Assembly (NCBI GenBank): GCA_002339355.1
Contig: DDKQ01000063.1
Coordinates: forward strand, 2,923-9,624
Source of the DNA: Candidatus Subteraquimicrobium carltonvillense
GTDB taxonomy: Bacteria; Actinomycetota; Aquicultoria; Subteraquimicrobiales; Subteraquimicrobiaceae
Length of the DNA stretch: 6,702 nt
Direction of reading: 5' to 3'
Both the position numbers and the translations under genes were made by a program. The notes beneath the pieces were generated by a model, which was given only the letters and a program-made list of their open reading frames with translations, did no database searches and was not told the origin of the DNA. Positions 1-6,349 of this stretch are shown here, piece by piece; positions within the stretch are counted from its first letter, which is position 1; every line of letters begins with the position of its first letter.

Positions 1-72
1 GCCAGGTCTCTAGCTCGTAAGTTTGGATTGCTTTCGATGAGGGTAATTAAGCGAAAAAGCCGCCAAAGTTGA
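1..72 (+). CDS. Possible 3' end of an upstream gene (partial)
   Basis: Frame 1 is open from the window edge for 23 codons and ends with TGA at 70-72. The predicted tail is basic and ends in IKRKSRQS. The other two plus-strand frames hit stops within the first 21 bases. The piece is too short to assign to a family. An open frame of this length can occur by chance, so this is only a candidate C-terminus of a gene lying mostly outside the window. Confidence 0.25.
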   Translation, partial: ARSLARKFGLLSMRVIKRKSRQS

Positions 73-210
73 CCTGTCTTATCCATTTAGGTGTCCCTAT
101 TCCCCACAGGTATGTTGAGCCAAATGCTTTAGTAACACAATATATTCGCTTATTGGAAAGTATTTCCCTTTAAGCATAAGAGATTGGCGGGGCAAATTGG
201 ATTTTCAAGA

Positions 211-243
211 TTTCAGAAGCTAAACTCGTAAAAGGGGTATTGA
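211..243 (+). repeat. Imperfect direct repeat, copy 1
   Basis: This 33-base segment matches 1248-1281 at 29 of 34 aligned positions with one gap, in the same orientation. The shared core is AGCTAAACTC, then TAAAAGG, then GTATT. In this copy the inner hairpin seen in copy 2 (ACTCC/GGAGT) is broken (ACTCG/GGGGT), so it looks like the more degraded copy. It lies about 85 bases beyond the hepT stop codon. The two copies therefore bracket the toxin-antitoxin module. Confidence 0.6.
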
Positions 244-328
244 AAGGCTTCGAGGAGCAGGCTGGGGATTGAGAAAATGTTCTTTATGTGAACTCTCCAG
301 CGGGCAATAGCGGATAATTAGAAATTTA

Positions 329-766
329 TCACTTGCTAAGGGGAGTAACAAATTTACTCAAAGCTCGGATTAGGTCTCTCACAGCGATCGCAATATTGGG
401 GATAGCAGCAAAGACTAATTCATCTTTTATGATATCATACTCGTGTACAATTCTATTTCTTAAGCTTATGGCGGGGATCATCGCTTCAGCAAGCTCTTCT
501 GAGATTACATTGAACTCTTTCAATTTAATTATCACTTCTTTTCTATTTTTGGGTGGCTGCTTAGATAGGTCGATGACGATAATTTCGCCTGCATCTATCA
601 CCGATTCGACCACAAGTTGAATTTGCCGTTCGATGGCTCGTTTCTTTTCGAGATTCGATAAATGTTCCTGAAGCGATTTTGGGCGAAGTTCTTCTAATTC
701 TCTCAGATAACCTTTGGTGTTGGCTAATTTTCTGAAAATCAGATCCGCTCTTTTTATTCCAGGCAT
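329..766 (-). CDS. hepT: HepT-like (DUF86/HEPN) toxin of a type VII toxin-antitoxin system
   Basis: A 145-residue, mostly helical protein of the HepT/DUF86 branch of the HEPN superfamily. The family's active-site signature RX4HXY is present as R103-NRIV-H108-E-Y110. In studied relatives the Arg and His form a ribonuclease site across a HEPN dimer, and the Tyr of this motif is AMPylated by the partner MntA, which silences the toxin. The motif is intact, so the toxin is probably functional. The ATG (764-766) overlaps the upstream mntA stop by one base (TAATG), and AGGGGA sits 4-5 bases before it, so translation is coupled to mntA. Length fits the family (about 130-145 residues). The motif, partner gene and gene order agree. 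The exact RNA target cannot be read from sequence. Confidence 0.92.
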   Translation of the reverse strand: MPGIKRADLIFRKLANTKGYLRELEELRPKSLQEHLSNLEKKRAIERQIQLVVESVIDAGEIIVIDLSKQPPKNRKEVIIKLKEFNVISEELAEAMIPAISLRNRIVHEYDIIKDELVFAAIPNIAIAVRDLIRALSKFVTPLSK

Positions 767-1149
767 TATTTCCCCTTTAGAACGTATTCCTTGGTAAGCT
801 CTCGGTATTTTTGCTCATCTTCGCTCACTTTGGTGGCATATAATTGAAATTCGACAAAGCTATCGGGATTTTCTTCGTAGAGAGGGATACCGTCTCGAGC
901 TATTTCGTAGATCAGAACCGAATCAGCCTCATTAATGAAGGTGACATCAATTTCCGTTGGAAAGAGCAGGGAAAGTTGACTGATAAGAGCAATTTCTTCT
1001 TTGGAAGTCAAATGACGGGTTGTCCTTATGGCTATGTCAATATCGCTTCCTCGCTTGGGTAGATGCGTAGCGTAAGAACCAAAGAGGACGATCAAATTCA
1101 AATTATATTCCTTAGCTATTTTGGTTAACTTACGCTTAGGAAGTCTCAT
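766..1149 (-). CDS. mntA: MntA-like minimal nucleotidyltransferase, type VII antitoxin
   Basis: A 127-residue protein of the minimal nucleotidyltransferase (MNT) fold of the polymerase beta superfamily. The catalytic signature GSX10DXD is complete: G24-S25, ten residues, then D36-I37-D38. A third likely metal-binding acid is D68 in the EIDV strand. Characterised MntA proteins transfer AMP units from ATP to the HepT active-site tyrosine and so neutralise it. The gene precedes hepT and overlaps it by one base, the usual antitoxin-first order. The ATG at 1147-1149 has GGAG ten bases upstream within an AGGAAGGAGAA purine run. The acidic/basic C-terminal tail (about 100-127) is not part of the catalytic core. 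All key residues are present, so it should be active. Confidence 0.92.
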   Translation of the reverse strand: MRLPKRKLTKIAKEYNLNLIVLFGSYATHLPKRGSDIDIAIRTTRHLTSKEEIALISQLSLLFPTEIDVTFINEADSVLIYEIARDGIPLYEENPDSFVEFQLYATKVSEDEQKYRELTKEYVLKGK

Positions 1150-1181
1150 TTTAAAGGTTCTCCTTCCTATTTGTTGCCATG

Positions 1182-1190
1182 ATTATAACA
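1182..1190 (-). promoter_or_regulatory. Extended -10 promoter for mntA-hepT
   Basis: On the minus strand the sequence reads TGTTATAAT, a perfect -10 hexamer with the TGn extension. No good -35 box lies 16-18 bases upstream, which is tolerated by extended -10 promoters. Transcription would start near 1175, giving a leader of about 25 bases that contains the mntA ribosome binding site. It is divergent from the menA-like promoter region. Confidence 0.65.
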
Positions 1191-1247
1191 TAAACCTTTC
1201 ATTTTAGATGTATAACGAGTTGGCTTAGAAGGATAACAGTAATTACC

Positions 1248-1281
1248 TTTCAGCAGCTAAACTCCATAAAAGGAGTATTAA
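1248..1281 (+). repeat. Imperfect direct repeat, copy 2, with inner hairpin
   Basis: Second copy of the segment at 211-243 (29 of 34 positions identical, one gap, same orientation). Here it contains a 5-base-pair inverted repeat, ACTCC (1261-1265) and GGAGT (1272-1276), around an ATAAAA loop. It lies between the divergent mntA and menA-like promoters, so it may also be regulatory DNA. The two copies are about 1 kb apart with the mntA-hepT pair between them. Confidence 0.6.
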
Positions 1282-1285
1282 TACT
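1274..1285. promoter_or_regulatory. Perfect 12-base palindrome, possible operator
   Basis: AGTATTAATACT is its own reverse complement. It begins inside repeat copy 2 and ends on the first base of the proposed -35 box of the menA-like operon (1285). That position suits a repressor or activator site. The regulator is unknown, and AT-rich palindromes of this size can arise by chance. Confidence 0.4.
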
Positions 1286-1313
1286 TGATTTTGTGATAAA
1301 AGACTGGTATCAA
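1285..1313 (+). promoter_or_regulatory. Candidate promoter for the menA-like operon
   Basis: TTGATT (1285-1290) and TATCAA (1308-1313) are separated by 17 bases, and TGG directly precedes the -10 box as a TGn extension. Each box matches the consensus at four of six positions. Transcription would start near 1320 and leave a leader of about 24 bases that carries GGAGG. Confidence 0.4.
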
Positions 1314-1330
1314 AAGAGAGTAAAGCATTA

Positions 1331-1343
1331 GGAGGATAACTCC
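1331..1343 (+). promoter_or_regulatory. Strong ribosome binding site inside a small inverted repeat
   Basis: GGAGG (1331-1335) lies eight bases before the ATG at 1344 and fixes the start of the prenyltransferase. The sequence GGAGGATAACTCC can fold with four pairs (GGAG/CTCC), which would partly hide the site. Whether this weak hairpin matters for expression is unknown. Confidence 0.5.
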
Positions 1344-2258
1344 ATGGAACTGGAAATGAGTAAAAAGAAAATCATGTTTCTGGAAACCAGACCGCAGTTT
1401 TTGCTGCTGACACCGGTCTGTGTTTCGGTTGGCTTCGCTGCGGCTGTTTATGAAGGATATTTCAATGGACTGCATTTAGTGCTGGCTCTAATAGGCGCTC
1501 TTTTGGCTCACATAAGCGTGAATGTCCTCAATGATTACTTCGATTACAAACGGGGGACGGATTTACTCACGGTTAAGACTCCCTTTAGCGGGGGGAGTGG
1601 ATTCCTACCTCAAGGATTGGTAAAACCCGAAGATGCTTTCAAACTTGGATTCGGTTCTCTGATAATCGGACTGATCATCGGGGCATACTTCATATACAAT
1701 TACCCAGTTCTACTTCCCATCGTCGCTTTAGCTGCATTTTTAATCTATGCTTATACTCCACTTTTGACAAAGGTTGGGATCACGGAAGTGTTCCCGGGGT
1801 TGGGATTCGGTCCGCTAATGGTCATAGGCGCCTACATTACTCAGCTTCCAGTTGGAAGTTTCCATATCTCGCCCACTGCGATATTAGCTTCGGTTCCAGC
1901 AGGGATACTCGTTAGCAACCTATTGTTTTTGAACGAAATTCCAGATTATGACGCGGATTTGAAAACGGGAAGAAAGCATGGAGTTATACTCCTGGGGAAA
2001 AAGAGGTCTTCAAGAGCTTATGTCCTGTTCCTTGCCCTAGCCTATGCGTCGATAGTCATACCAGTAATCCTCAATCTCCTACCCTTATACGCCCTTCTTG
2101 GTCTGGCAACCATTCCAATAGCCGTAAAGGCGAGCAAAGGTGTCTTAAAAAACTTCGATCAGACCGATAAATTGGTGCCCAGCCTTGGTCAGAACGTATT
2201 GGTGGTATTGGCAACACCTGCACTGGTCACGATAGGCTTTTTAATCGCGGCAATTTAG
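1344..2258 (+). CDS. menA: UbiA-superfamily prenyltransferase, MenA-like (1,4-dihydroxy-2-naphthoate polyprenyltransferase)
   Basis: A 304-residue integral membrane protein with about eight to nine hydrophobic segments. It has both aspartate-rich motifs of UbiA enzymes: N63-D64-x-x-D67 continuing to D73 in the first cytosolic loop, and NEIPDYDAD at 197-205 in the second. These bind the Mg2+-diphosphate of the polyprenyl donor. The GGSGFLPQGL segment (83-92) after the first motif resembles the MenA pattern rather than UbiA or protohaem IX farnesyltransferase. The expected reaction is prenylation and decarboxylation of 1,4-dihydroxy-2-naphthoate, giving demethylmenaquinone. No other menaquinone gene is in the window, so another aromatic acceptor (for example of the futalosine route or another lipid quinone) is possible. 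The ATG at 1344 has GGAGG eight bases upstream. The next gene begins 14 bases after the stop, suggesting one transcript. Confidence 0.8.
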   Translation: MELEMSKKKIMFLETRPQFLLLTPVCVSVGFAAAVYEGYFNGLHLVLALIGALLAHISVNVLNDYFDYKRGTDLLTVKTPFSGGSGFLPQGLVKPEDAFKLGFGSLIIGLIIGAYFIYNYPVLLPIVALAAFLIYAYTPLLTKVGITEVFPGLGFGPLMVIGAYITQLPVGSFHISPTAILASVPAGILVSNLLFLNEIPDYDADLKTGRKHGVILLGKKRSSRAYVLFLALAYASIVIPVILNLLPLYALLGLATIPIAVKASKGVLKNFDQTDKLVPSLGQNVLVVLATPALVTIGFLIAAI

Positions 2259-2272
2259 ATTTGGAGGGTAAT

Positions 2273-3220
2273 TTGTCCTTCCTTTTCCTTTATTTCTTAG
2301 TTTTTATAATCTCCATCTTCATTCTCTCGAAGTCGTCCGATGCCGTTCTCGTCAGAGTCAAGAGGGTTGCTCGACTTTTGGGTATCTCCGAAATCGCAGT
2401 GACTCTCCTCGGGCTATCGATTCTTGCCTCTTTACCGACATTTTTGATCTCGCTCTTCGCAGCCTTGAGACATACCTCCAGTGTATCCTTGGGAACGATC
2501 GTTGGATCCAACATCTTTGCCCTCCTTGTGGTGCTGGGAATAGCTGCTCTCATTAAACCCTTTCATGTGAAAATGGTCATAGAGGAGAGGGATGGGACCT
2601 GGTTGTTACTTTCCAGTGCCATCTTACTCATCTTCGCTCGGGAAGGCATAAATCGTTGGGAAGGAATCGCCCTCGTCGCCTTGTATTTCCCATATATCTA
2701 TTCGGTCTACCACAAGGAAAGAGGGAAAAAAAGATTAGTCACTCCCTTAAAGAAGCGCCTTAGCAAAGGTAAAGAGATATTCGCCCTTTTGTTCATCACA
2801 CTGATCATGCTCGGTAGTGCTGAGCTGGTCCTGCGCAGTGGACTCAAGCTCGCAGCGGCTTTCCACGTTCCCGATGTGATAATGGCCTTGATCTTGATTG
2901 GAATTGGGGCTTCCATCCCTGAAACCACGATAGGTGTGCTCTCTGCGTTAAACAAGCACACGGAGGTCACTCTGGGCGACGTCTATGGCACCGATATTTT
3001 TACAGGGCTATTCATCCTCGGGGTCTGCGCCATCGTCTCACCGATTCCCGTGAGTCCACTCATTCAAAGCTTTACCATCCCTTACTTCATCCTGGGAACG
3101 ATCATTCTCCAGCTTTTTTATGCCACGGGGCATAAGGTTGGACGCCCGGAGGGTTTCTTCCTTCTACTGCTCTATGCATACTTTGCCCTTGCCCAGCTGG
3201 GCATTCTACCAATGGTATAG
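2273..3220 (+). CDS. CaCA-family sodium/calcium (cation/proton) antiporter-like protein
   Basis: About 315 residues and ten hydrophobic segments, with the two inverted alpha repeats of the Ca2+/cation antiporter superfamily. Counting from the TTG at 2273, repeat 1 covers about 47-92 (ASLPT then LGTIVGSNIF) and repeat 2 about 208-256 (ASIPE then LGDVYGTDIF). A basic cytosolic loop lies at about 147-167. Repeat 2 keeps the signature Glu (E217), but repeat 1 has Thr (T56) where family members have the Glu of the SLPE motif. N80 and D241 occupy the second ion-site positions. One acidic ligand is therefore missing, which may alter ion choice or stoichiometry. The TTG at 2273 is preferred over the in-frame TTG at 2261 because GGAGGG (2263-2268) lies four bases before it. 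It follows the menA-like gene closely and probably shares its transcript. Confidence 0.82.
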   Translation: MSFLFLYFLVFIISIFILSKSSDAVLVRVKRVARLLGISEIAVTLLGLSILASLPTFLISLFAALRHTSSVSLGTIVGSNIFALLVVLGIAALIKPFHVKMVIEERDGTWLLLSSAILLIFAREGINRWEGIALVALYFPYIYSVYHKERGKKRLVTPLKKRLSKGKEIFALLFITLIMLGSAELVLRSGLKLAAAFHVPDVIMALILIGIGASIPETTIGVLSALNKHTEVTLGDVYGTDIFTGLFILGVCAIVSPIPVSPLIQSFTIPYFILGTIILQLFYATGHKVGRPEGFFLLLLYAYFALAQLGILPMV

Positions 3221-3257
3221 CTTTAAAATTGCTTCTTGATCGCCTGTAGAATGGGGA

Positions 3258-3521
3258 TCACATGGTCTTCATGCATTTTAGTATTCTTCGATAGATTTTC
3301 AGGATGGCTTCCTTATTAAGGGGACCCGCATTTGAGGCGATGACCTTCTCTAGGATTTCCCTCTCCCGCTCGATATCGAGGTGGGGAAGTCCCCCTTCGA
3401 TCTTGAGTTGTTTGATAGCTGAGACGAGCTCGGCTCTTTTATTTAGATGCTCCAGAATTTTCTGATCTATTTCGTCTATTTGACTCCGTAATTTTTCAAT
3501 CTTCTCTTCAATTTCGCTCAT
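3258..3521 (-). CDS. Chorismate mutase, AroQ class (type II)
   Basis: An 87-residue single-domain helical protein that should convert chorismate to prephenate, the first step toward phenylalanine and tyrosine. Numbering from the second of two adjacent ATGs, it has the AroQ pattern: R12 in LRSQIDEIDQKIL, R29, K40, and D49-x-x-R52-E53. These match Arg11, Arg28, Lys39, Asp48, Arg51 and Glu52 of the E. coli chorismate mutase domain. The last helix ends early (IYRRILKCMKTM, then TGA), and the Gln/Glu that normally follows in the active site (Gln88 in E. coli) is not present. AGGAGG lies only two bases before the first ATG (3524) but five before the second (3521), so the latter is preferred. It begins 24 bases after the guaA stop and looks like the last gene of the gua operon. 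Confidence 0.85.
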   Translation of the reverse strand: MSEIEEKIEKLRSQIDEIDQKILEHLNKRAELVSAIKQLKIEGGLPHLDIEREREILEKVIASNAGPLNKEAILKIYRRILKCMKTM

Positions 3522-3545
3522 CATCGCCTCCTACCTCTTTATCTA

Positions 3546-5084
3546 TTATTCCCATTCGATGGTGCTGGGAGGTTTTGAGCTGATGTCGTACACGACCCTG
3601 TTTACCCCGGTAATCTCATTTATGATGCGATTGGAAATCCTTTCCAAAACCTCGTACGGGAGACGAGCCCAATCGGCGGTCATGGCATCCTCGGAGATCA
3701 CGGCTCGAACGACGATGGGATAGGAATAGGTTCTTTCATCTCCCATCACTCCCACGGTACGCACACAGGGAAGCACCGCAAAGGATTGCCAGAGCTTCCT
3801 GTAAAGTCCGGCGCGTTTTATCTCCTCCTCAACTACGGCATCGGCTTCCCTTAAGATGTTCAACCGTTCCTCGGTGACTTCCCCAACTATCCTGATGGCG
3901 AGACCCGGTCCCGGGAAAGGCTGACGCCAAACGATCTCCTCCGGAAGTCCCAATTCCTCACCCAAAGCTCGAACTTCATCCTTAAAAAGTTCCCGCAGGG
4001 GTTCAATCAATTTAAAATCGTGCTTAAGGGGAAGTCCACCCACGTTATGATGGGTTTTTATCTTTGCCGCATCCTTCGTACCACTTTCAATGACATCGGG
4101 ATAGAGAGTGCCCTGAACCAAAAATTTAACCTCCCTAAGCTTTTTCGCCAGCTCCTCAAAGGTTCGAATGAACTCTTCCCCTATTATCAAACGTTTGGAC
4201 TCAGGGTCTACTATACCTTTAAGTTTATTCAAGAATCTCTCTTGGGCTTTGACGTGGATGAGATTGATTCGAAAATGCTTCCTGAAGGTCTCCTCGACTT
4301 GCTCTACTTCGCCTTTGCGCAGGAGTCCATGATCAACAAAGACACAGGTGAGGTTGTCGCCGACGGCTTTATGGACGAGGATGGCTGCCACCGCTGAATC
4401 CACTCCCCCGGAGAGACCACAGATGATTTTGTCATCCCCCACGGTTCTCTTTATCTCCTCGATGGATTTTTCGATGATGGAGACCATGGTCCATGAGGGA
4501 ATGCAATTGCACGCATTGTAGAGGAAATTCTTCAGGATATCCATACCATATGGGGTGTGAATTACCTCGGGATGGAATTGAACACCATAGAGCTTATCCT
4601 GATCATTTTCCATGACAGCAATGGGGGTGGTCTCTGTGAGGGCGGTGGCTTTGAAACCGGGTGGGGGAGTCTTCACCGAATCGCGGTGGCTCATCCAAAC
4701 ATTCTGCTTCCGCGGTAGTCCATCAAGGAGCAGGGTATCCTCTCGAGCGGTGAGCTTCGTTTTACCATATTCACTTTTGCCGGTTCGAGCCACTTCTCCC
4801 CCCAAGAGGTGAGCCATGAGCTGCATCCCATAACAGATCCCCAGAACGGGGATACCCAACTTGAAGATTTCCCTGTTACAGCTCGGGGCTTCTTTTGCAT
4901 AGACGCTTGCGGGTCCACCTGAAAGGATCAATCCCCTTGGTTTTCTCCTCCTTATCTCCCCCATGGAGATGTCGTAGGGAACGATCTCCGAATAAACCTT
5001 ACACTCCCTGATCCTTCGGGCAATGAGTTGGCTGTATTGAGCCCCAAAATCGACTACCAATACCCTTTGTATATCACCTTGCAC
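3546..5084 (-). CDS. guaA: GMP synthase (glutamine-hydrolysing)
   Basis: A 512-residue cytosolic enzyme that makes GMP from XMP with ATP and glutamine. The N-terminal class I glutamine amidotransferase domain (about 6-195) has the nucleophile C84 in LGICYGMQ and the H171/E173 pair in FHPEV. The ATP pyrophosphatase domain (about 200-390) has the P-loop SGGVDS at 225-230 and the GLLRKGE motif at 253-259. The C-terminal dimerisation domain contains RQPFPGPGLAIRI (387-399) and ends in the usual KPPSTIEWE. Length and motifs are typical of the full two-domain bacterial enzyme. The start is a GTG at 5084 with GAGGTG seven bases upstream; a nearby ATG (5088) is out of frame and stops after four codons. 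It lies 52 bases after guaB3 and just before the chorismate mutase gene, in one apparent operon. Confidence 0.97.
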   Translation of the reverse strand: MQGDIQRVLVVDFGAQYSQLIARRIRECKVYSEIVPYDISMGEIRRRKPRGLILSGGPASVYAKEAPSCNREIFKLGIPVLGICYGMQLMAHLLGGEVARTGKSEYGKTKLTAREDTLLLDGLPRKQNVWMSHRDSVKTPPPGFKATALTETTPIAVMENDQDKLYGVQFHPEVIHTPYGMDILKNFLYNACNCIPSWTMVSIIEKSIEEIKRTVGDDKIICGLSGGVDSAVAAILVHKAVGDNLTCVFVDHGLLRKGEVEQVEETFRKHFRINLIHVKAQERFLNKLKGIVDPESKRLIIGEEFIRTFEELAKKLREVKFLVQGTLYPDVIESGTKDAAKIKTHHNVGGLPLKHDFKLIEPLRELFKDEVRALGEELGLPEEIVWRQPFPGPGLAIRIVGEVTEERLNILREADAVVEEEIKRAGLYRKLWQSFAVLPCVRTVGVMGDERTYSYPIVVRAVISEDAMTADWARLPYEVLERISNRIINEITGVNRVVYDISSKPPSTIEWE

Positions 5085-5110
5085 CCATGTTCACCTCAAA
5101 AATTCCATTG

Positions 5111-5131
5111 ACAATCGTCTATCGACTATCG
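5111..5131. repeat. Three tandem heptamers between guaB3 and guaA
   Basis: On the plus strand three adjacent units read ACAATCG, TCTATCG and ACTATCG, sharing the tail ATCG. They fill much of the 52-base gap between the guaB3 stop and the guaA start, just upstream of the guaA ribosome binding site. No function is evident; this may be a small tandem expansion. Confidence 0.45.
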
Positions 5132-5136
5132 AGTGG

Positions 5137-6294
5137 TTAGGGGATTGTCATCCCCTGGATTTTCTGGAGTAACTTGCCCTCCGTCTGGATGGATGGAGCC
5201 ACAATCACCTCCGCCTTCTGGAAGGATTTGATGTTTTCATATCCACAGGTAGCCATAGAAGTTTTAAGGGCACCAAAGAGATTTAAGGTGCCGTCATTTT
5301 CGTGAGCGGGACCGATCAGAATTTCCTTTAAACTGGCTGCGATTCCGGCATATACCCTGGTGCCCCTGGGTAGCTCGAGATGGAAGGTAGCCATCCCCCA
5401 ATGGTAGCCCCTCCCCGGAGCCTCCTCTGCCCGAGCAATGGGGGCACCGATCATCACCGCATCGGCACCACAGGCAAAAGCCTTTGCGATGTCTCCCCCC
5501 GTTCTCATCCCGCCATCGGCGATAACCTGAACATATTTTCCCGTCTCATCGAGATGTCTCGTTCTCGCCGCGGCTGCATCGGAAATCGCCGTTGCCTGGG
5601 GTACACCCACCCCCAACACCTGACGAGTGGTGCATGCCGCACCAGGACCAACCCCCACCAAAACCCCGACGGCGCCAGTGCGCATCAGGTGGAGGGCGGT
5701 AGCATAAGATGCGCAACCTCCTACGATTACGGGAATATCAATGGAGGCGATGAACTTGTAAAGATCCAGAGGTTCGCATCGAGAACTCACATGTTCGGCG
5801 CTGACCACCGTACCTTGAGTGAAGAGGATATCGAGTCCCGCCTCCAAAGCGATTTTATAGTACCGCTCAACCCTTTGAGGGGTGAAGGAACCAGCGGCTA
5901 TAACTCCTGCTTCTTTGATTTCCCGAATTCGTAGGGCAATCAATTCCGGTTTTATTGGCTCCTGATAGATCTCCTGTAATTTTCGGGTCGCCTCCTCGTC
6001 CGAGAAACCGGCGATTTCTTGAAAAATTGGTGCCGGATCTTCGTAGCGTGTTTGTAGCCCCTCCAGATTTAAAACGGCAAGCCCCCCTAACTTCCCCATC
6101 TCAATGGCGAGTTTTGTATTCACCACGGCATCCATGGCAGAAGCCAAAACGGGCAATTTGAAATGAAAACCTCCGATTTCCCAAGAAATATCGACGTCTT
6201 CCGGATCCCTTGTTCTTCTACTGGGAACAATGGCAATATCATCGAAACCGAAAGCCATCCTTCCCTTTTTTCCCTTACCAATCTCCATTTCCAT
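5137..6294 (-). CDS. guaB3: GuaB3-family IMP dehydrogenase homologue (CBS-less)
   Basis: A 385-residue TIM-barrel protein of the IMP dehydrogenase/GMP reductase superfamily. The N-terminus (VPSRRTR at 23-29, LGGLAVLN at 69-76) and C-terminus (LKTSMATCGYENIKSFQK) match the GuaB3 group (about 375-390 residues), which lacks the CBS pair of classical GuaB; here a short helical stretch (about 90-130) replaces it. The catalytic loop is complete with C221 in GPGAACTTR, and the phosphate-binding segment ADGGMRTGGDIAKA (259-272) is present. The RYFQ-type flap of canonical IMP dehydrogenase is not seen. By family, it should oxidise IMP to XMP with NAD+ or act on a related purine nucleotide. The ATG at 6294 is within a base of AGGA; the in-frame ATG at 6288 has better spacing (seven bases). 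First gene of the guaB3-guaA-chorismate mutase operon. Confidence 0.9.
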   Translation of the reverse strand: MEMEIGKGKKGRMAFGFDDIAIVPSRRTRDPEDVDISWEIGGFHFKLPVLASAMDAVVNTKLAIEMGKLGGLAVLNLEGLQTRYEDPAPIFQEIAGFSDEEATRKLQEIYQEPIKPELIALRIREIKEAGVIAAGSFTPQRVERYYKIALEAGLDILFTQGTVVSAEHVSSRCEPLDLYKFIASIDIPVIVGGCASYATALHLMRTGAVGVLVGVGPGAACTTRQVLGVGVPQATAISDAAAARTRHLDETGKYVQVIADGGMRTGGDIAKAFACGADAVMIGAPIARAEEAPGRGYHWGMATFHLELPRGTRVYAGIAASLKEILIGPAHENDGTLNLFGALKTSMATCGYENIKSFQKAEVIVAPSIQTEGKLLQKIQGMTIP

Positions 6295-6349
6295 GTCCTA
6301 ATACCCCCATCAAGCCTCTCATAATTTCCAAAACTTGAATCTTCCCTTT

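Larger units (their letters stand above)
1..328. other. Mostly non-coding stretch downstream of hepT
   Basis: Apart from the possible gene tail at 1-72 and the repeat copy at 211-243, I see no coding region, RNA gene or strong terminator here. An inverted repeat GATAA/TTATC (313-317 and 326-330) overlaps the hepT stop codon but is AT-only and not followed by a T-run, so it is not a convincing terminator. A 6-base inverted repeat ACCTGT/ACAGGT with a loop of nearly 30 bases lies around 71-110 and is weak. Confidence 0.4.

Noticed and set aside
333..620. Plus-strand open frame opposite hepT
   Set aside because: Shadow of hepT, whose RX4HXY motif and partner gene make the minus strand the coding one.
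3236..3260. TGATC/GATCA inverted repeat between the convergent operons as a terminator
   Set aside because: Only five pairs with a long loop and no adjacent T-run in either direction.
4020..4397. Plus-strand open frame (125 codons) opposite guaA
   Set aside because: It lies entirely within the ATP pyrophosphatase part of guaA on the other strand and shows no family motifs.
5108..5113. TTGACA on the plus strand between guaB3 and guaA
   Set aside because: No -10 box lies at 16-18 bases; the site would drive only antisense RNA.
5380..5934. Long plus-strand open frame (184 codons) opposite guaB3
   Set aside because: It is antisense to a conserved enzyme whose motifs cover the region; its translation has no recognisable domain and the composition of a reverse-strand shadow.
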